The notes: generated by a model from the letters alone, not told the origin. A stretch of 64,000 bases of DNA from Periweissella fabaria (GCF_918814575.1 NZ_CAKKNS010000007.1:62001-126000), one strand, 5' to 3'; counted from the stretch's first letter, positions 55,460 to 64,000 are shown. A program made the numbers and translations.

Positions 55460-56998
55460 ATGGCCCTTAGTTGGCAAGATAGTATTGATATTTTAAAAGC
55501 ACACGATTTATTAATTAGTGCATCAGCGGTAGCACCCAGTGAATTTACGGCAATTGCATATGATTCACGTAAAGTAGTTGCCAACACGATGTTTTTTGTA
55601 AAGGGAAATTTCAAACCGGAATTTTTAACAAGTGCAATTAGTAATGGAGCCCAAGCATATGTAGCGGAACAAGCTTATCCAGAAGGGGATGGCTTAGCTT
55701 GTTTAATTGTTACCGATGTTCAAAAAGCCATGTCCGTATTGAGTGCCGCTTTTTATGATTATCCTCAAAATGAATTGTTTATAATTGCGTATACGGGGAC
55801 TAAAGGAAAGACGACAGCTGCATATTTTACTCACGAAATTTTACAAAATAGCACCCATGGTAAAACAGCGCTATTTTCAACAATTGATCGTATTTTAGGC
55901 CCTAATGAACAATTCAAATCTGAGTTATCAACGCCAGAATCCTTGGATTTATTTCATGATATGCGCCAAGTGGTTAACAACGGTATGACTCATTTGGTCA
56001 TGGAAGTATCTTCTCAAGCATATAAGAAAAGCCGAGTCTATGATTTACGCTTTAATGTGGGAATTTTCTTGAATATTTCACCTGATCACATCGGTCCGCT
56101 TGAACACCCAACATTTGCCGATTATTTAGCGCATAAACTGATGTTACTTGATAATAGTGATCAAGTAATTGTTAATGCCGAAAGTGATCATTTTGATCAA
56201 ATTTTTGGCCGTGCCCAAGCAGGTCATGCACCTGAAGATATTTTTGTATATGGACATGCAGGGTGTCATCCAGTTGTAGATGTGCAACCAGATGTGACTT
56301 TTTCTGGCCATGCTGATTTGACACAAAGTCAGCTTTTAATTACAGCACAATCACCCAAAGCTGAGGTGCTTGATATAGCAGGAACATACAATTTAAATGT
56401 TCCCGGTGATTATAATGAAAGTAATGCTTCAAGTGTCTTAATTGCTGCCGGTTTAGCCAACGCTGACCACCAAAGTATGGTGATTGGTTTAAACGAAGTG
56501 ACTGTTCCCGGACGTATGGAATCATTTATGACTAATACACATGGGATGGTGTATGTTGATTATGCACATAACTATATTTCCGTTAAAGCATTACTTAGTT
56601 TTTTACATCAACAACATCCAGTTGGTAAAGTAATTGTTGTTTTAGGCGCTCCAGGTAACAAAGGGGAATCACGGCGAGAAGGATTCGGTAAAGCAGTCAC
56701 TGAAGAAAAAGCAGATGTTGTATGGTTGACTTCAGATGATCCACAATACGAAGATCCAAGAGCAATTGCATCAGAAATTGCGGCAGCCACTGATGAATCA
56801 GTCGTTGAACTACGTTATGAAATGGATCGACCAACTGCAATTAAGCAAGCCTTGATGATGAGTACAGCAAATGATGTGGTGGCGATTGTTGGTAAAGGGT
56901 TAGATCCATATCAAAAAATTAATGGTATTGATACACCGTACCCAGGTGATATGCAAGTTGCAAAAGATGTTGTTAATGAAATCGAAAACGACCGCTAA
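55460..56998 (+). CDS. murE: UDP-N-acetylmuramyl-tripeptide synthetase, probably L-lysine-adding
   Basis: MurE adds the third amino acid to UDP-MurNAc-L-Ala-D-Glu. 512 residues: N-terminal UDP-binding domain, P-loop YTGTKGKTTAAYF, ATP/Mg region EVSSQAYKKSRV and SPDHIGPL, and C-terminal VVLGAPGNKGESRREGFG and VGKGLDPYQKINGI. The lysine carbamate site is in that region. GTKGKTT (not GTNGKTT) and DDPQYEDP in place of the DNPR motif of diaminopimelate enzymes point to lysine. GAAAGAAGAGAAAGCAT precedes the ATG. Confidence 0.93.
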   Translation: MALSWQDSIDILKAHDLLISASAVAPSEFTAIAYDSRKVVANTMFFVKGNFKPEFLTSAISNGAQAYVAEQAYPEGDGLACLIVTDVQKAMSVLSAAFYDYPQNELFIIAYTGTKGKTTAAYFTHEILQNSTHGKTALFSTIDRILGPNEQFKSELSTPESLDLFHDMRQVVNNGMTHLVMEVSSQAYKKSRVYDLRFNVGIFLNISPDHIGPLEHPTFADYLAHKLMLLDNSDQVIVNAESDHFDQIFGRAQAGHAPEDIFVYGHAGCHPVVDVQPDVTFSGHADLTQSQLLITAQSPKAEVLDIAGTYNLNVPGDYNESNASSVLIAAGLANADHQSMVIGLNEVTVPGRMESFMTNTHGMVYVDYAHNYISVKALLSFLHQQHPVGKVIVVLGAPGNKGESRREGFGKAVTEEKADVVWLTSDDPQYEDPRAIASEIAAATDESVVELRYEMDRPTAIKQALMMSTANDVVAIVGKGLDPYQKINGIDTPYPGDMQVAKDVVNEIENDR

Positions 56999-57059
56999 AT
57001 TATGCTTGCCTATTTAAAATAAACGTGCTTTAATTAAAGCATAAATTAAAGATCAAGAT

Positions 57060-57290
57060 ACCTTCGTTAGGGAATTCTATTTTTAGAGAACGCAAAGCAT
57101 GGCTGAAACTTTGCGAATAGAGGACTAACGTTGACTACTTGTGAAATGGCATAGCCAACTATGTTCGGGTTGTTTCCGTTATAAAACAGCTGAGGTTTTA
57201 GTCGTAAGGACTAGAACGAATTTAGGTGGTACCACGTTTGTATATAACGTCCTTCATGACATAATTTTTTATGTCGTGGGGGACTTTTTT
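57060..57290 (+). promoter_or_regulatory. T-box leader of thrS
   Basis: The T-box core AGGTGGTACCACG is at 57224-57236, followed by a terminator whose long arms 57249-57264 and 57270-57284 precede a T run. Upstream a Stem I region is bounded by CGTTAG (57065-57070) and CTAACG (57125-57130), with an inner GCAAAG/CTTTGC helix. ACT at 57124-57126, followed by A, is a plausible threonine specifier codon. Uncharged tRNA-Thr would stabilise the antiterminator. This covers nearly all of the murE-thrS gap. Confidence 0.9.
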
Positions 57291-57316
57291 ATTAAAAAAA
57301 TTTGAGGAGTAGGTAG

Positions 57317-59266
57317 ATGTCAGAAATTAAAATCACATTCCCAGATGGTTCTGTAAAACCATTTGAAAGTGGAATCTCAACACTTGAAATTGCTAAGAGT
57401 ATTTCAACTTCATTGGCAAAAAAATCAATTGCCGGTAAATTTGAAGGTAAGTATGTTGGCATTAACGATGCGTTAGTTGCCGATGGTTCATTAGAAATTA
57501 TTACAAAGGATGCGGAAGAATCATTAGAAATTCTTCGCCACTCAGCAGCGCACTTATTAGCTCAAGCTATTAAGCGTTTGCACCCAGATACGCACTTTGG
57601 AGTTGGTCCAGCAATTGCTAACGGTTTTTACTATGATACTGACCGTCCAGCTGGTCAAATTTCTGTAGATGAATTCCCAGAAATTGAAGCTGAAATGAAA
57701 AAGATTGTTAAAGAAGACTTGCCAATCGAAGGGCGTGAAATTTCACGCGCCGATGCGTTGGAATTATTCAAAAACGATCCATACAAAGTTGAATTAATTA
57801 ACGATTTACCTGAAGATGAAAAAATTACAGTATATTCACAAGGTGAGTTTACTGACCTTTGCCGTGGCGGCCACGTTGCTTCAACTGGTTTGATTAAGAA
57901 CTTTAAGCTTACTTCAGTGGCTGGTGCCTACTGGCGTGGTAAGTCATCAAACCCAATGATGCAACGGATTTATGGTACGGCTTTTTGGAAAGCTGCGGAT
58001 GTTGATGCTGAACTCGCTCGTCGAGAAGAAGCTAAAGAACGTGACCACCGTAAGATTGGTAAAGATTTAGACTTGTTCTTCACTTCACCAGAAGTTGGTG
58101 CAGGATTACCAGTTTGGATGCCAAATGGGGCAACAATCCGTCGGACATTGGAACGTTACATTGTTGATAAGGAATTACAACACGGTTACGAACACGTTTA
58201 TACACCAATCATGTCTAACTTGAACTTGTACAAACAATCAGGTCACTGGGATCACTACCATGATGACATGTTCCCACCAATGGATATGGGCGATGGTGAA
58301 TTCCTTGAATTACGACCAATGAACTGTCCTTCACACATTCAAGTGTATAACCACCATGTGCACTCATACCGTGAATTGCCAATTCGAATTGCTGAAATTG
58401 GAATGATGCACCGTTACGAAAAATCAGGTGCCTTGACTGGTTTATCACGCGTACGTGAAATGTCATTAAACGATGGTCACACTTTTGTAATGCTTGACCA
58501 AGTGGAAGAAGAATTCAAGTCAATCTTGAAGTTAATGGTTGAAGTATATGCTGACTTTAACATTACAGACTACCGTTTCCGTCTTTCATACCGTGATCCT
58601 GAAAATACTGAAAAGTACTTTGATGATGACAACATGTGGATTAAGAGCCAAAAGATGTTGAAAACAGCCATGGACGATATGGGCCTTGACTACTTTGAAG
58701 CTGAAGGTGAAGCAGCCTTTTACGGTCCAAAACTTGATGTACAAATTAAGACGGCCCTTGGTGGTGAAGAAACGCTTTCAACAATCCAATTGGACTTCTT
58801 ATTACCAGAACGTTTTGATTTAACTTATGTTGGTGAAGATGGTCAAAATACGCACCGTCCGGTAATGATTCACCGTGGTTTGATTTCAACGATGGAACGT
58901 TTCACGGCTTACTTGACTGAATTGTACAAGGGTGCCTTTCCAACTTGGTTAGCACCTAAGCAAGCAGTAATTATTCCAGTTAACCAAGAAGCACACGGTG
59001 CTTACGCAGATGAAATTATGCGTAAGTTACAAGTTATGAATGTGCGTGCAACGGTTGATAATCGTAATGAAAAAATGGGTTACTTAATCCGTGATGCGCA
59101 AACAAGCAAAGTTCCATACACCATCGTTGTGGGAGATCAAGAAAAAGACAACGGTACGGTGACAGTTCGTCGTTACGGAGAAGAAAAAACAACGCCAATG
59201 GATGCTAGTGAATTCTATGATGTTATCTTAAGTGATATCGCTAATTATTCACGTGAATCTAAATAA
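57317..59266 (+). CDS. thrS: Threonyl-tRNA synthetase
   Basis: 649 residues with the full domain set: TGS (about 1-62), editing/second additional domain ([26 protein letters not shown] with the HxxxH pair, and CRGGH), class II core with the zinc ligands in [28 protein letters not shown] and the later VMIHRG, and the C-terminal anticodon domain. Class II motif 2 is [29 protein letters not shown] precedes the ATG. Under T-box control. Confidence 0.98.
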   Translation: MSEIKITFPDGSVKPFESGISTLEIAKSISTSLAKKSIAGKFEGKYVGINDALVADGSLEIITKDAEESLEILRHSAAHLLAQAIKRLHPDTHFGVGPAIANGFYYDTDRPAGQISVDEFPEIEAEMKKIVKEDLPIEGREISRADALELFKNDPYKVELINDLPEDEKITVYSQGEFTDLCRGGHVASTGLIKNFKLTSVAGAYWRGKSSNPMMQRIYGTAFWKAADVDAELARREEAKERDHRKIGKDLDLFFTSPEVGAGLPVWMPNGATIRRTLERYIVDKELQHGYEHVYTPIMSNLNLYKQSGHWDHYHDDMFPPMDMGDGEFLELRPMNCPSHIQVYNHHVHSYRELPIRIAEIGMMHRYEKSGALTGLSRVREMSLNDGHTFVMLDQVEEEFKSILKLMVEVYADFNITDYRFRLSYRDPENTEKYFDDDNMWIKSQKMLKTAMDDMGLDYFEAEGEAAFYGPKLDVQIKTALGGEETLSTIQLDFLLPERFDLTYVGEDGQNTHRPVMIHRGLISTMERFTAYLTELYKGAFPTWLAPKQAVIIPVNQEAHGAYADEIMRKLQVMNVRATVDNRNEKMGYLIRDAQTSKVPYTIVVGDQEKDNGTVTVRRYGEEKTTPMDASEFYDVILSDIANYSRESK

Positions 59267-59340
59267 TTGACTTTCATAGCATCTTTAGCCAATATGGAAG
59301 TTAAATTAAATAGTTTTTCAGATGTATGCGAATGGTACAT

Positions 59341-59371
59341 GAAAAGGATACGCCCAAGCGTATCCTTTTTT
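59341..59371 (+). terminator. thrS terminator
   Basis: AAAAGGATACGC (59342-59353), loop CCAA, GCGTATCCTTTT (59358-59369). Confidence 0.92.
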
Positions 59372-59379
59372 GTTTAATT

Positions 59380-59408
59380 TTGACAAGAATGATAAATACG
59401 AGTACACT
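59380..59408 (+). promoter_or_regulatory. Promoter of the Fe-S protein/msrB pair
   Basis: Consensus TTGACA (59380-59385), 17 bases, TACACT (59403-59408). A perfect 14-base palindrome AATTACTAGTAATT lies at 59430-59443 in the leader and could be an operator. Confidence 0.75.
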
Positions 59409-59514
59409 TACGATAAATAGTTACTAACTAATTACTAGTAATTTTAATGTTCACTTAATTAAGCCATCATATGATACATCGTAGGGGTGGTTGTTTATTG
59501 AAAGGAAGGTCATA

Positions 59515-59877
59515 ATGTATAGTTTAGAGGTTTCTGGGAAAATTGCTGATCGATTAAATGAGTTTGTTAATGCAGGGGCAAAAATTTTACTTGATTTGGA
59601 TGATGGGACCGGTCAATTTTCTAATGGGGCGGTAGCTTGTTCTATGGATACAGCTTTTCAGTTAATTATTGTTGACCAAGCAGTTGAGACGCCAGATTAT
59701 CAACTTGAAATTAAATCAAATGTTGGGCCAGTGTATGCTAAGAAACATTCCAAAGATATATTAGAACCACAAATGACGCTTGCTTACCAAGCGCCATTTA
59801 ACCAATTAACATTGAACGGCCAAGGGGAAGTTCTTGATCCCAATGTCCAAATAAAAAATTTATTTGATAAAGCCTAG
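59515..59877 (+). CDS. Fe-S biosynthesis (HesB/IscA-fold) domain protein
   Basis: 120 residues beginning [17 protein letters not shown], with [31 protein letters not shown] and [16 protein letters not shown], as in the LAB iron-sulfur-biosynthesis-like family related to YqkB. Only one cysteine is seen and the C-terminal CGC motif of true IscA proteins is missing, so a cluster-carrier role is uncertain. ATG 59515 follows AAAGGAAGGT; the longer TTG-started frame at 59491 is not needed. msrB follows ten bases after its stop. Confidence 0.85.
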   Translation: MYSLEVSGKIADRLNEFVNAGAKILLDLDDGTGQFSNGAVACSMDTAFQLIIVDQAVETPDYQLEIKSNVGPVYAKKHSKDILEPQMTLAYQAPFNQLTLNGQGEVLDPNVQIKNLFDKA

Positions 59878-59887
59878 GAGAATGGCG

Positions 59888-60325
59888 ATGATTAAAAATA
59901 AAGAAGAACTAGTAAAACAGCTCGACAAGGAAAGTTACCATGTAACCCAAGAAAAAGGGACTGAAGCCCCTTTTATGAACAAGTACGATAACTTTTTTGA
60001 ACCTGGAATCTATGTTGATATTGTTGGCGGACAACCATTATTCTCATCAGCAGCCAAGTATGATTCGGGGTGTGGCTGGCCAGCATTTTCAAAACCAATT
60101 GATCGGAGTGTCGTTAAAGAACATCGTGATCGATCATTTGGTATGGAACGTGTTGAAGTTACCAGTGGTCAAGCAGATAGTCATTTAGGCCATGTCTTTA
60201 ATGATGGTCCGCTAGAATTAGGCGGTGTCCGATATTGTATTAACTCAGCATCGCTAAAATTCATTCCAAAAGATGAAATGGTGGCCCAAGGTTACGGTGA
60301 GTACCTTGACTTGGTCGAAGACTGA
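59888..60325 (+). CDS. msrB: Peptide-methionine (R)-S-oxide reductase
   Basis: MsrB reduces methionine-R-sulfoxide. 145 residues: [26 protein letters not shown] and the active-site block GHVFNDGP...[15 protein letters not shown] with the catalytic cysteine in RYCINSA. The zinc-binding CxxC pairs of many MsrB proteins are absent, as is common in LAB. ATG 59888 is seven bases after AGGAG; ATG 59882 lies too close. No msrA is fused or adjacent. Confidence 0.94.
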   Translation: MIKNKEELVKQLDKESYHVTQEKGTEAPFMNKYDNFFEPGIYVDIVGGQPLFSSAAKYDSGCGWPAFSKPIDRSVVKEHRDRSFGMERVEVTSGQADSHLGHVFNDGPLELGGVRYCINSASLKFIPKDEMVAQGYGEYLDLVED

Positions 60326-60340
60326 TTAATTTAGATAGAA

Positions 60341-60379
60341 AATAGACTAACGAAAATTCATTTTCGTTAGTCTATTTTA
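60341..60379. terminator. Bidirectional terminator between msrB and a minus-strand gene
   Basis: A perfect 17-bp inverted repeat, 60341-60357 against 60360-60376, with A/T ends, serving converging genes. Confidence 0.92.
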
Positions 60380-60411
60380 TTTACTAGATAGTTATCTGGA
60401 GGTGTCACTAA

Positions 60412-60744
60412 TTAGTCGTTAAAGGTAATATGGCGAATTGACTTAGGCCAAACAATCGTTGTAACTTTAAGGTTATCACTATGCAAAAGTAATTGACCAT
60501 TTTCTGACATTGTTAAATAGCCTGAAAGTTGATATACGTTTTCAGTGTAAAAAGAAACATTACATTGTATGGTTATATTTAGTCGTGAATCAAGCGCAGC
60601 TTCCAGCCTAATAATAAGCTCGTTTGCTGTCATTTGGCGGGCTCGGATTATTTTGGTATGCTTAGGCTTAGGTTTAAAAAAGTTAAACATGCTAGTAGCT
60701 TGTGGTTCGACAGTATTACTAATGAAATTGAATGGTATTTGCAT
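60412..60744 (-). CDS. Hypothetical protein, 110 aa (possibly YolD-like)
   Basis: Not firmly recognised. A basic stretch FFKPKPKHTKIIRARQM is followed by helical and beta-like segments and ends VTTIVWPKSIRHITFND; the tail recalls YolD-like proteins, but the match is weak. The ribosome binding site CTGGAGGTGCCATA on the minus strand is strong. It is divergent from the patatin-like gene (start 92 bases away), so the two share a promoter region. Confidence 0.65.
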   Translation of the reverse strand: MQIPFNFISNTVEPQATSMFNFFKPKPKHTKIIRARQMTANELIIRLEAALDSRLNITIQCNVSFYTENVYQLSGYLTMSENGQLLLHSDNLKVTTIVWPKSIRHITFND

Positions 60745-60835
60745 TATGGCACCTCCAGGTACGGTTGGTTTTACTTTTAACTCATTATACGAACAAATGT
60801 TCTGGAATGCAAACTAAAAATCGAGGTAAGTTATT

Positions 60836-62431
60836 TTGAAAGTCTTTCAATCAAATCAAAATATTAAGCAATTAACTGATTTTACCCAGTTAGTAGCTTT
60901 TAATTTGGATAATGAAGTGGCTCGGTTTAAATATAAACAGCAACCACTTAATCAGCGCTATCAACAATATATTGTTGTTGAACAGCGAAAAATTGTGGCG
61001 TTATTAATTGTTGATACTAAGCAATCATTGCGGGTTATTCGACATGGCCTAATAAGAATTGGTACCGATAAACCGATGGTGTTTAATGCTTTAAGTACCC
61101 ACTTTCAAAGTCTGCGTTGGTATGGTGTTGAGTATCAATTAATAAGTAATTGGGATGAACATTACTTATTGCAACGAGGATTTGACGCGCATGGGACTTG
61201 TTTTACAAAAATCTATACGTATCCTAAATATTTCATTTTTGGTGGTGGTGGTGCCCATGGTGCATTTCAAACAGGAGCATTTGATGTCCTAAAGGCTGCT
61301 GGAATCGTTCCGGATGTGATTATTGGGGTATCGGTTGGTGCAATTACTGGGATGTCGCTTATGCATCTCGATAGTACAACTGCTCATGAAGTATGGGATT
61401 ATTTAACGACTGAACATGTTTATGGGGTTTCGGAAATTGGGGTTACTCGGGAAAAATTTACACGGACAATGGTTAATCAGTTACTGTCGCGTGACTTTAA
61501 GTCTAAACGAGCACTTTATGATTTATTTTTACCAGTGGCAACGCGTGAATTAGAGCATCCAAGTGTTAAGTTTATGCTGGTTACCACTAATGCTAAGACG
61601 TTAACCCAAAAAATTGTAGCAGTAAATGATCAGATGACGCCTAGTGAATTAGCAAGTTGGGTCGTTGCATCAAGTGCGTTTTATCCAGTCGTAGCTCCTA
61701 TGGAAATTGCGGGCGAAATGTATATTGACGGGGGCTATTCTAATGATGTGCCGATTAATGAGGCAATCAAGCTAGGAGCAAAAGATATTTACGTGATTGA
61801 TATTCAAGGGATGGGCCGTTCACAAAAGTATCAAGTACCCAAGGATGTTAAAATTCACTGGATTAAAACGAAGTGGGATTTGGGACCAATGCTGGATTTT
61901 AATCCGCAAAAATCACAAGATAACCTAAAATTAGGTAACTTGGAAGCACAAAAGTTTCTTGGTAAACTCAGTGGAGGACGTTACTTTTTCACGACACGGC
62001 CTAATTTTAATGCTTTTAACTGGAGTAACTTAGCGATTTGTTTTGAACAAACGCCTTTCACTCGAAAATTTGTACCGTTATTAAATAATCCAATGGTTGA
62101 GTATTTATTACGGACAAAAATTGGTAAATTTATGGGCCAAAAAGTAGCAGTAGAACGTTTATCAGGGCAAATGTTAGTTGAATATTGTGCGTTTTTGCTT
62201 GATGTACAGCCAACAACCACTTATACGTACGAAACTTTTGTAGCAGCTATTAAGCGTCATGGAACATATGAACAATTAGTGACAAAGTTTAATTTGCCAA
62301 GCGGTGAATGGAGTATGACATATGTATATCAACATCCGGAAGTGATTTTGATAGCGGTTGTATATTTACTTGATAAATGGCAAAAAAATGAGAAAAATAC
62401 TAAGGTTAGCCACAAAAATAGCGCAAAATAG
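60836..62431 (+). CDS. Patatin-like phospholipase with extra N-terminal domain
   Basis: A 531-residue serine hydrolase. The patatin domain begins near residue 137 with the oxyanion loop FGGGGAHGAFQTGAF, followed by the nucleophile elbow IGVSVGAITGM and the catalytic aspartate in YIDGGYSNDVP. The about 130 residues before it form a separate domain with a GNAT-like ending (YLLQRGFDAHGTCF); no clear acetyl-CoA loop is seen. About 130 residues at the C-terminus are helical. It probably cleaves lipid acyl esters; substrate unknown. I chose TTG 60836 after TCGAGGTAAG; no better start is nearby. Confidence 0.85.
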   Translation: MKVFQSNQNIKQLTDFTQLVAFNLDNEVARFKYKQQPLNQRYQQYIVVEQRKIVALLIVDTKQSLRVIRHGLIRIGTDKPMVFNALSTHFQSLRWYGVEYQLISNWDEHYLLQRGFDAHGTCFTKIYTYPKYFIFGGGGAHGAFQTGAFDVLKAAGIVPDVIIGVSVGAITGMSLMHLDSTTAHEVWDYLTTEHVYGVSEIGVTREKFTRTMVNQLLSRDFKSKRALYDLFLPVATRELEHPSVKFMLVTTNAKTLTQKIVAVNDQMTPSELASWVVASSAFYPVVAPMEIAGEMYIDGGYSNDVPINEAIKLGAKDIYVIDIQGMGRSQKYQVPKDVKIHWIKTKWDLGPMLDFNPQKSQDNLKLGNLEAQKFLGKLSGGRYFFTTRPNFNAFNWSNLAICFEQTPFTRKFVPLLNNPMVEYLLRTKIGKFMGQKVAVERLSGQMLVEYCAFLLDVQPTTTYTYETFVAAIKRHGTYEQLVTKFNLPSGEWSMTYVYQHPEVILIAVVYLLDKWQKNEKNTKVSHKNSAK

Positions 62432-62503
62432 TAGCTTTTTTTTCTAATAAAAGTCATTTTTTTATTGAATTCATGCAAGTGGGTATCAATTCTTAGAGAA
62501 AAA

Positions 62504-62512
62504 TGTTAAAAT
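62504..62512 (+). promoter_or_regulatory. Extended -10 promoter of the two-component system
   Basis: TGTTAAAAT, about 37 bases before the response regulator start. Confidence 0.5.
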
Positions 62513-62548
62513 TAGAGAGCTTAAAATAGATAGAACGAGGGGTTGCCG

Positions 62549-63244
62549 ATGAGTAAAATTTTGGTCATTGAAGACGAAAAAAATTTAGCCCACTTTGTGG
62601 AATTAGAATTACAACATGAAAATTATCAAACTGACGTCCGTGATAATGGGCGTACAGGATTGGAAGCCGCAATTACTAATGATTATGATGTGATTTTGTT
62701 AGACTTGATGTTACCTGAGTTGAGTGGCTTAGAAGTTGCTCGCCGGTTACGTGAAGTTAAAAACACACCAATTATTATGATGACTGCTCGGGATTCTGTA
62801 ATTGATCGTGTTTCAGGATTAGATTATGGTGCTGATGATTATGTGGTGAAACCATTTGCGATTGAAGAATTATTGGCACGTGTCCGGGCATTATTACGTC
62901 GCATTGATATTGAGACAGAAGCCCATGCACCACACCAATCAACGGTTAAGTTTAAAGACTTAGTTATTGAAAAAGAAAATCGGATTGTTCGCCGTGGTGA
63001 TGAAGTAATTAATTTGACTAAACGTGAATATGAATTACTACTTACATTGATGGAAAATGTCAATGTAGTACAAGCGCGTGATGATTTATTGAAGCGGGTT
63101 TGGGGTTACGAATCTGAAGTTGAAACGAATGTTGTCGACGTGTATGTTCGATACTTACGTAATAAAATTGATGATCCAGAAAGCGCACGTTCATATATTC
63201 AAACGATTCGTGGAACTGGTTACGTAATGCGTAGCTCAAATTAA
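62549..63244 (+). CDS. OmpR/PhoB family response regulator
   Basis: 231 residues. Receiver domain: ILVIEDEKNLAHFV with the acidic pair, phospho-acceptor Asp in DVILLDLMLPELSG (about residue 51), MMTARDS and the lysine in DDYVVKPFA. C-terminal winged helix from about 135: NLTKREYELLLTLMEN, TNVVDVYVRYLRNKID and TIRGTGYVMR. This resembles CsrR/LisR-type regulators of LAB envelope stress. ATG 62549 follows GAGGGGTT by six bases. The partner kinase gene is 49 bases on, after a hairpin. Confidence 0.93.
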   Translation: MSKILVIEDEKNLAHFVELELQHENYQTDVRDNGRTGLEAAITNDYDVILLDLMLPELSGLEVARRLREVKNTPIIMMTARDSVIDRVSGLDYGADDYVVKPFAIEELLARVRALLRRIDIETEAHAPHQSTVKFKDLVIEKENRIVRRGDEVINLTKREYELLLTLMENVNVVQARDDLLKRVWGYESEVETNVVDVYVRYLRNKIDDPESARSYIQTIRGTGYVMRSSN

Positions 63245-63251
63245 TTAGGAT

Positions 63252-63282
63252 AAAGGGTTGGACATTTGTCGAGCCCTTTTTT
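63252..63282 (+). terminator. Hairpin with T run between regulator and kinase genes
   Basis: AAAGGG and CCCTTT arms (63252-63257, 63274-63279) with an inner GAC/GTC stem and six T. It could attenuate the kinase gene. Confidence 0.65.
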
Positions 63283-63293
63283 GGTATATTGTA

Positions 63294-64000
63294 ATGATAC
63301 AAGAAAAAGTTTATCGTCGTTTTTCTGTCAAATGGAAATGGGCATTAGGGACAACAGTCGGCGTATTTGTTGTCTTTCTAGTGTTTAGCTTGTTGATGTT
63401 TCGGGCATTTACACAAAATGCTCTCAATGCGCAACATCAAGAAATCGATAGTGCCCTCAGTGCAGTTAGTCAGCGATTTACGTCGGTGAATACGCGTAAT
63501 CTAACACTGGACGTTATTGAGCCTTCGCTACAACCGGGTAATGATCATGTTCGAACAATTTTAAATGATGAGTTAATTGCAAACGTGGCTAGCAAGAATT
63601 TAACGCTAACGATTTTTGATCGTGATGGGGTGCAATTATTTACAAGTCATACAAACGTAGTACCGATGGAACATGCGGAACGTTTTGTAGGGCAACGATT
63701 GATTAGAAAAAATGGCCACCAAGTTTTGGTTGGACGTGTTCCGGTATATGCCCGGAATTCTAATCGTGTCGTTGGATACGTTCAAATGATTGATAGTCTT
63801 GAACAATACCACCGGATGTATGTTAAGTTGGTTAAAATTTTGGTTGTTTTGATGTTGCTAGGCTTGATGGCAATTGCGCTATGGGGTTATTTATTAGCCG
63901 ATTGGTTACTTCGACCGGTTGAACATATTGCAAAAACAATTGCTGAGGTTGAGCATGATCCAAAAACAAGCGAACGAGTGCCTGATTTACTACGTAATGA
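63294..64000 (+). CDS. Sensor histidine kinase, N-terminal part
   Basis: The frame is open to the window end. After a basic N-terminus (QEKVYRRFSVKWKWALG) comes a first membrane helix (about 19-36), an extracellular region of about 135 residues with a PDC/CHASE-like feel (NLTLTIFDRDGVQLFTSHT), a second helix (about 180-203) and a HAMP start (LADWLLRPVEHIAKTIAEVE). The kinase core is outside the window. ATG 63294 has no clear ribosome binding site; an in-frame TTG at 63258, seven bases after AGGA, would add 12 residues but lies in the hairpin. Confidence 0.85.
   Translation, partial: MIQEKVYRRFSVKWKWALGTTVGVFVVFLVFSLLMFRAFTQNALNAQHQEIDSALSAVSQRFTSVNTRNLTLDVIEPSLQPGNDHVRTILNDELIANVASKNLTLTIFDRDGVQLFTSHTNVVPMEHAERFVGQRLIRKNGHQVLVGRVPVYARNSNRVVGYVQMIDSLEQYHRMYVKLVKILVVLMLLGLMAIALWGYLLADWLLRPVEHIAKTIAEVEHDPKTSERVPDLLRN

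Noticed and set aside
59245-59260. ATTCACGTGAAT as a second parS site near the end of thrS
   Set aside because: It matches only about 12 of 16 positions, lies inside coding sequence and is explained by the codons for its residues.
1-64000. CRISPR array, prophage, transposon or defence island
   Set aside because: No direct-repeat/spacer pattern, no transposase, integrase, restriction or toxin-antitoxin gene was seen; nearly all genes are conserved housekeeping genes on one strand.

Overview
The window is ordinary chromosomal backbone of a low-GC Gram-positive bacterium of the order Lactobacillales. The evidence is a lysine-type MurE (GTKGKTT, no DNPR motif), Asp23, EcsAB, DnaB/DnaI primosome genes, a PyrR-type pyrimidine leader, a Thr T-box, strong GGAGG ribosome binding sites and many TGnTATAAT-like extended -10 promoters. 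Gene content and codon use fit the Leuconostoc/Weissella side of Lactobacillaceae; that placement is inference. Nearly all genes are on the + strand. No phage, insertion sequence, CRISPR array, toxin-antitoxin or recognisable defence system was seen.

Layout: 1-2900 pgsA end, cinA, recA. 3065-9789 folD-xseA-xseB-ispA-tlyA-argR-recN plus a small membrane protein (folate one-carbon metabolism, exonuclease VII, isoprenoids, rRNA methylation, arginine control, repair). 9790-11296 infC-rpmI-rplT behind an attenuator leader; infC appears to start at an AUA codon. 11347-16178 an orphan gene, then the ribosome-assembly/NAD cluster yqeG-yqeH-yhbY-nadD-yqeK-rsfS-yqeM. 16239-19654 an exonuclease, tRNA-Leu(CAG), two paralogous 3-hydroxyacyl-CoA-dehydrogenase-like genes, an antisense gene remnant and a CcdC-like membrane protein. 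19722-19737 a parS-like 16-mer. 19836-26688 mutS-mutL-ruvA-ruvB-yajC. 26801-30306 dinB, nrnA, cshB. 30377-31905 efp, asp23, nusB. 31986-35068 xpt, a UspA protein, lplA and two unknown genes. 35155-44242 the pyrimidine operon pyrB-pyrC-carA-carB-pyrF-pyrE-pyrD behind two tandem PyrR attenuators. 44433-49255 nrdR, dnaB, dnaI and a YibE/YibF pair. 49480-54014 prsA, a minus-strand hit/coiled-coil pair, ecsA-ecsB-trmB. 54140-59266 folC, murE, T-box, thrS. 59515-60325 an Fe-S-fold protein and msrB. 60412-64000 a small minus-strand gene, a patatin-like protein with an extra N-terminal domain, and a two-component system whose kinase runs off the window.

The genes combine into familiar units: genome maintenance (recA, recN, xseAB, mutSL, ruvAB, dinB), translation and ribosome assembly, de novo UMP synthesis under PyrR control, and envelope/secretion functions (prsA, ecsAB, murE, yajC). 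I found no convincing previously undescribed system. The items most worth a second look are the AUA start and antiterminator of infC, the tandem PyrR attenuators with nothing between them, the parS-like site next to a second palindrome upstream of mutS, the antisense gene remnant, the duplicated dehydrogenases, and the two-domain patatin protein.
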